From assembly GCA_023427945.1 (NCBI GenBank), contig JAEYZR010000356.1:1-10051 (forward strand): a stretch of DNA of 10,051 nt, written 5' to 3'. A program made the position numbers and the translations under genes. Positions 6,974 to 10,051 of this stretch are shown piece after piece. The notes beneath the pieces are model-generated. The model ran no database searches, was not told the DNA's origin, and saw nothing but the letters and a program-made list of their open reading frames with translations. The DNA is from Pseudomonadota bacterium (GTDB lineage: Bacteria > Pseudomonadota > Gammaproteobacteria > Burkholderiales > Burkholderiaceae_B). How positions within the stretch are numbered: position 1 is the stretch's first letter; each line of letters starts with the position of its first letter.

Positions 6974-7183
6974 ATGACATTTCCCAAAAACTCCCGCAAC
7001 TGGACTGCCCTTGCGCGTGTTGCAGCCGCATTAGCGCTTGCGAGCATGCTCGCAGCATGTGGAGGTGACGGCGACGACCGTCCGTCCGAACAGCCGACTC
7101 AACCCGGCGAGCCCGGCACCCCCGGTGAGCCCGGCCAACCGGGTACCCCCGAGCCCGCGCCGCTACTGCGCTGCGCCCCATGA
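6974..7183 (+). CDS. Small lipoprotein with collagen-like Gly-X-Pro tract
   Basis: This 69-residue protein starts with a basic n-region, a hydrophobic Ala/Leu core and the lipobox SMLAAC, giving an acylated Cys at about residue 30. The rest is an acidic GGDGDDR segment followed by a Pro/Gly tract with five uninterrupted G-X-P triplets. No folded domain remains; it ends with PLLRCAP. Its design, an acidic patch after the lipid anchor and then a Pro-rich linker, mirrors the linker of the upstream lipoprotein, so it may be a stand-alone stalk or the remains of a larger protein. It lies 31 nt after the preceding stop. Its TGA overlaps an ATG at 7180 that is in frame with the phospholipase. The intact lipobox and operon position support a real gene; the function is unknown. 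Confidence 0.7.
   Translation: MTFPKNSRNWTALARVAAALALASMLAACGGDGDDRPSEQPTQPGEPGTPGEPGQPGTPEPAPLLRCAP
7106..7150 (+). repeat. Collagen-like coding repeat (GEPGTP / GEPGQP / GTP)
   Basis: Two 18-nt units (7106-7123 and 7124-7141) and a half unit (7142-7150) encode the five Gly-X-Pro triplets of the small lipoprotein. The units differ mostly at third codon positions, so they are diverged rather than a fresh slippage product. Such tracts can vary in copy number between strains. Confidence 0.55.
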
Positions 7184-7215
7184 CCCGTCCCGACACTCCT
7201 ATCAAGCTGATCAAA

Positions 7216-9435
7216 ATGACCGACATTTCCAGACGCAAGTTCCTGCGCGCCAGCGCGGGCACCGCAGCTTCTGCTGCCGCACTGAACCTCTTTCCCCCAA
7301 GCATCCGACGCGCGTTGGCGATTCCTGCCAACAACCGCACGGGTACGATCCGCGATGTCGAGCATGTCGTCATCCTGATGCAGGAGAATCGCTCCTTCGA
7401 CAACTACTTCGGCACGTTGCCGGGTGTGCGCGGCTTCGGCGACAGGCACACCATTCCGGTTCCCAATGGCCTGAATGTGCTGCAGCAGCTCAATGCCGAG
7501 GGCAAGCCTATCCTCCCGTACCACCTTGATCAGCGCAGCGGCAATGCGCAACGCGTCAGTGGTACGCCGCACTCGTGGATCGACGCGCGTGACGCCTGGA
7601 ACAAAGGCCGCATGTTTGAATGGCCGCGCTACAAGCAGCAGCAGTCCATGGGTTACTACACGCCGCAGGAACTGCCTTTCCAGACAGCACTGGCCGACGC
7701 ATTCACGCTGTGCGACGGCTACTTCTGCTCACTGCACGGCGGCACCAACTCGAACCGTCTGTTCCACTGGAGTGGCACGAATGGCTCGACCGTCAATGAC
7801 GGCCGCTCCGTGGTCAACAACGTGTGGGATGGGCTGGACAGCACCACCGACCTGAACACCACGGGTTTTGCCTGGACAACCTATCCTGAACGTCTGGAAG
7901 CGGCCGGTGTGAGCTGGATGGTCTACCAGAACATGCCCGACAACTTCACCGACAATCCGCTGGTAGGCTTCAAACAGTATCGAAAAGCCAATCTGGATTC
8001 GGGCAAGCCCGTCTACCACAACCGCAACAACGCGCAGAATCCACCCTACGATGCAGCCAGCGACAATGTGGGCAACCCGCTGTACAAGGGCATCGCCAAC
8101 ACCATGCCCGACGGCGGATTCCTGGAAAGCTTCAAGACCGATATCGCTGCCGGCAACCTGGCGCAGGTGAACTGGATCATGGCCCCGGCGGCCTACTCCG
8201 AGCATCCCGGCAGCTCCAGTCCAGTGCAGGGCAGCTGGTATATCCAGGAAGTGCTCGATGCGCTGACCGCTAATCCCGAAGTGTGGAGCAAGACTGTTTT
8301 CATCATCAACTTTGACGAAAACGACGGCTACTTCGACCACTACCCGCCGCCCTGCGCACCATCGCTCAAGGCCTTCGATCCGACCGACGCATACGGCAAG
8401 ACCACACTCACGCCCGAGCAGATGCAGACCGAGTACTACATCAAACAGCCGATCGCAGGCACCAACATGCCCTCCCCGGACGGCGATTGCTACGGCCCAG
8501 GGCCGCGGGTGCCCATGTTCGTGGTGTCGCCGTGGAGTCGGGGCGGCTGGGTGAACTCCCAGCACTTCGATCACACGTCGGTGTTGCGCTTTCTGGAGGC
8601 GCGCTTCGGCGTGGAAGAAACCAACATCAGCCCATACCGTCGTGCGGTCTTCGGCGACCTCACTTCGACACTGAATTTCGCCACGCCCAATGACGCACCG
8701 CTCGATACGCTTGCCGGGCGCAAGACCCGGCTGGACGCCGACGCCCTGCGTGCCATGCAGGAGAGCCTGAGCCAGGTGGCGCTGCCCTCCCCGCAGTCGT
8801 TGCCCCGTCAGTCGCCAGGTACGCGCCCCTCACGGGCACTGCCCTACGAACTGCATACCAGCGCGCGGACCGATCTGTTCGGCGGCACAGTACGGCTCAT
8901 CTTCGCGAACACCGGCACGCAAGCAGCCGTGTTCCACGTCTACGACAAACTGAACCTGGATCGTGCCCCAAGTCGTTATATGGTGGAACCCGGCAAGCAG
9001 TTGGACGATGTCTGGAATGTGACGACCGACAACGGCGGGCGCTATGACTTGTGGGTGCTGGGTCCCAACGGTTTTCACCGGGGCTTCACGGGAGATCTCG
9101 CCCAGCAGCGTAATACCGAGGCGCCCGATCCTGAAGTGCGCGTATGCTACGAAATTACCAAGGGAAATCTGGAAGTCACGCTGATGAATGCATCGTCCGC
9201 CGCCGCGCGGCTGCATGTTCAAGCCAAGGCCTATCGTCTGGACAGCCCCTGGCAGGCAGATGTGCCCGCCGACGGTAATGTGACGCTATCCTTGGACCTT
9301 TCGGACAGCGATCGCTGGTACGACTTCGTGGTCACCTGCCCGGCATTGCCAGGCTATTCGCGCCGCTTTGCCGGTCGAGTGGAAACGGGCAAGGACGGCG
9401 TGAGCGACCCGGCAATGGGCCAGGACACCTTCTGA
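7216..9435 (+). CDS. plcN: Phosphocholine-specific phospholipase C (PlcN/PlcH family), Tat-exported
   Basis: This 739-residue enzyme would hydrolyse phosphatidylcholine or sphingomyelin to diacylglycerol or ceramide plus phosphocholine outside the cytoplasm. The Tat signal SRRKFLR is at residues 5-11, with likely cleavage after RALA (35). The phosphoesterase domain (about 43-500) has QENRSFDNYFGTLPGV (metal ligands E57, N58), GGTNSNR with the predicted nucleophile Thr177 (Thr178 in Pseudomonas PlcH), DENDGYFDH (367-375), GPGPRVPMFVVSPWSRGGWV, and FDHTSVLRFLEARFG (H453). Two C-terminal PLC-type beta domains follow (about 542-632 and 639-725). Length is close to PlcH and PlcN. I prefer ATG 7216 because it places the Tat motif at a normal distance; ATG 7180 overlaps the previous stop and would couple translation but adds 12 residues. 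Pho control is expected from the promoter at 4754-4787. The plcN rather than plcH assignment is by analogy; haemolytic activity cannot be judged. Confidence 0.93.
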   Translation: MTDISRRKFLRASAGTAASAAALNLFPPSIRRALAIPANNRTGTIRDVEHVVILMQENRSFDNYFGTLPGVRGFGDRHTIPVPNGLNVLQQLNAEGKPILPYHLDQRSGNAQRVSGTPHSWIDARDAWNKGRMFEWPRYKQQQSMGYYTPQELPFQTALADAFTLCDGYFCSLHGGTNSNRLFHWSGTNGSTVNDGRSVVNNVWDGLDSTTDLNTTGFAWTTYPERLEAAGVSWMVYQNMPDNFTDNPLVGFKQYRKANLDSGKPVYHNRNNAQNPPYDAASDNVGNPLYKGIANTMPDGGFLESFKTDIAAGNLAQVNWIMAPAAYSEHPGSSSPVQGSWYIQEVLDALTANPEVWSKTVFIINFDENDGYFDHYPPPCAPSLKAFDPTDAYGKTTLTPEQMQTEYYIKQPIAGTNMPSPDGDCYGPGPRVPMFVVSPWSRGGWVNSQHFDHTSVLRFLEARFGVEETNISPYRRAVFGDLTSTLNFATPNDAPLDTLAGRKTRLDADALRAMQESLSQVALPSPQSLPRQSPGTRPSRALPYELHTSARTDLFGGTVRLIFANTGTQAAVFHVYDKLNLDRAPSRYMVEPGKQLDDVWNVTTDNGGRYDLWVLGPNGFHRGFTGDLAQQRNTEAPDPEVRVCYEITKGNLEVTLMNASSAAARLHVQAKAYRLDSPWQADVPADGNVTLSLDLSDSDRWYDFVVTCPALPGYSRRFAGRVETGKDGVSDPAMGQDTF

Positions 9436-9452
9436 TCGGATCGTAAAGACCA

Positions 9453-10051
9453 ATGCTTCAAGAGACTCGACTGCACCGCATCCGAAGCCTGCTTTCCTCG
9501 TTCAGTGAGGTCAGTACCGACCGTGTCGTTCAGGACCTGGGGGTATCGCGCGAGACTGTGCGCCGAGACATCCTGGAGCTGGAGGCCGAAGGTGCATTGC
9601 GACGGGTGCATGGCGGCATCGTCGCCACCAACGAACAACCCGAAGCGCCGCTGGCGGTGCGTCGGGCGGTTCGCGCCAAGGAAAAGCGTGCGATCGCACG
9701 TGCAGCGGCGCGATTGGTGCGGCCTGGGTTGACGCTTTTTGTGGATGCAGGCAGTACCACGGCACTGCTGGCCGAGGAACTGTCGGCCATGACGGGACTG
9801 ACACTCATCACTAATGGGTTGCTGGTCGCGCAGCAGATGACGACCGGTCAGGCGGTGCAAGCCGGCAACCACGTGATTCTGCTGGGAGGCCGTGTGACGG
9901 CTTCGCTGGACGCGACCTGCGGCGAAGTAACGGTGTCCGACATCTATCGCTATCGCGCAGATGTCGCCCTGCTGTGTCCTGTAGGGATCAGCGCGGCGCA
10001 TGGCGCGACCAGCTTCGATCATGCCGAGGCGGCCATCGCCCGGGCGATGGC
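9453..10051 (+). CDS. DeoR/GlpR-family transcriptional regulator, 5' part
   Basis: The frame is open from ATG 9453 to the window end (199 full codons) without a stop, so the C-terminus is missing. The N-terminal winged helix shows the DeoR signature: VSTDRVVQDLGVSRETVRRD, then LEAEGALRRVHGGIV. The sensor domain follows with LFVDAGSTTALLAEEL, LTLITNGLLVAQ, VILLGGRVTASLDATCG and the start of the last block GISAAHGATSFDHAEAAIARAM. Family members are repressors that sense phosphorylated sugars or polyols; GlpR senses glycerol-3-phosphate. It begins 17 nt after the phospholipase stop, on the same strand, with no terminator or clear promoter between, so it is probably transcribed from upstream. Whether it controls this operon or a glycerol-phosphate or sugar operon downstream cannot be seen here. 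The effector is not deducible from sequence. Confidence 0.92.
   Translation, partial: MLQETRLHRIRSLLSSFSEVSTDRVVQDLGVSRETVRRDILELEAEGALRRVHGGIVATNEQPEAPLAVRRAVRAKEKRAIARAAARLVRPGLTLFVDAGSTTALLAEELSAMTGLTLITNGLLVAQQMTTGQAVQAGNHVILLGGRVTASLDATCGEVTVSDIYRYRADVALLCPVGISAAHGATSFDHAEAAIARAM

Noticed and set aside
7729..8574. 281-codon minus-strand open frame opposite the phospholipase gene
   Set aside because: It overlaps the best-conserved catalytic part of the phospholipase and shows no domain features of its own.
1..10051. Insertion sequences, CRISPR arrays, tRNA or rRNA genes, prophage genes
   Set aside because: I found no transposase or integrase motifs, no regularly spaced repeats with spacers and no RNA-gene signatures on either strand.

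Overview
The window is GC-rich, densely coded and entirely plus-strand. It looks like the chromosome of a Gram-negative proteobacterium: there are two lipoproteins with a lipobox, a twin-arginine exported phospholipase C, periplasmic solute-binding proteins and a PhoB-type promoter. The protein flavour and gene mix suggest a betaproteobacterium of the Burkholderiales (Bordetella/Achromobacter-like). That placement is an inference, not something the sequence proves.

Region 1 (1-4465) is the distal part of a tightly packed operon. Gene order is: 3' part of a family-5 peptide-type solute-binding protein, a CapA-family metallophosphatase-like protein, a C45-family Ntn hydrolase/acyltransferase-like protein, and a second complete family-5 binding protein. 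The gaps are 5 nt, 1 nt and a 4-nt ATGA overlap. The two binding proteins are clearly paralogous over their C-terminal halves. No permease or ATPase gene is in view, so they probably lie upstream. The likely theme is uptake and intracellular processing of a peptide- or amide-like compound. A hairpin followed by a T-rich tail (4504-4543) plausibly ends the operon.

Region 2 (4466-4893) is the only long non-coding stretch. It holds the terminator candidate, a 20-bp dyad, a strong PhoB-box candidate (two 11-bp repeats, 4754-4775) placed 10 bp before a -10-like hexamer, and three TGAAC/GTTCA half-sites at 11-bp spacing in the presumed leader.

Region 3 (4894-9435) appears to be a phosphate-starvation operon. 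It encodes a large lipoprotein with an alkaline-phosphatase-fold domain plus a LamG jellyroll domain, a 69-residue lipoprotein that is only signal, linker and short collagen-like tract, and a Tat-exported phosphocholine-specific phospholipase C. The alkaline-phosphatase-like domain seems to have lost its nucleophile and metal ligands and may be a pseudoenzyme. A DeoR/GlpR-family repressor begins 17 nt after the phospholipase gene (9453) and runs off the window.

Taken together, region 3 reads as a Pho-controlled module for harvesting phosphate/choline/glycerol moieties from phospholipid at the cell surface, with two non-enzymatic lipoproteins as the unexplained parts.
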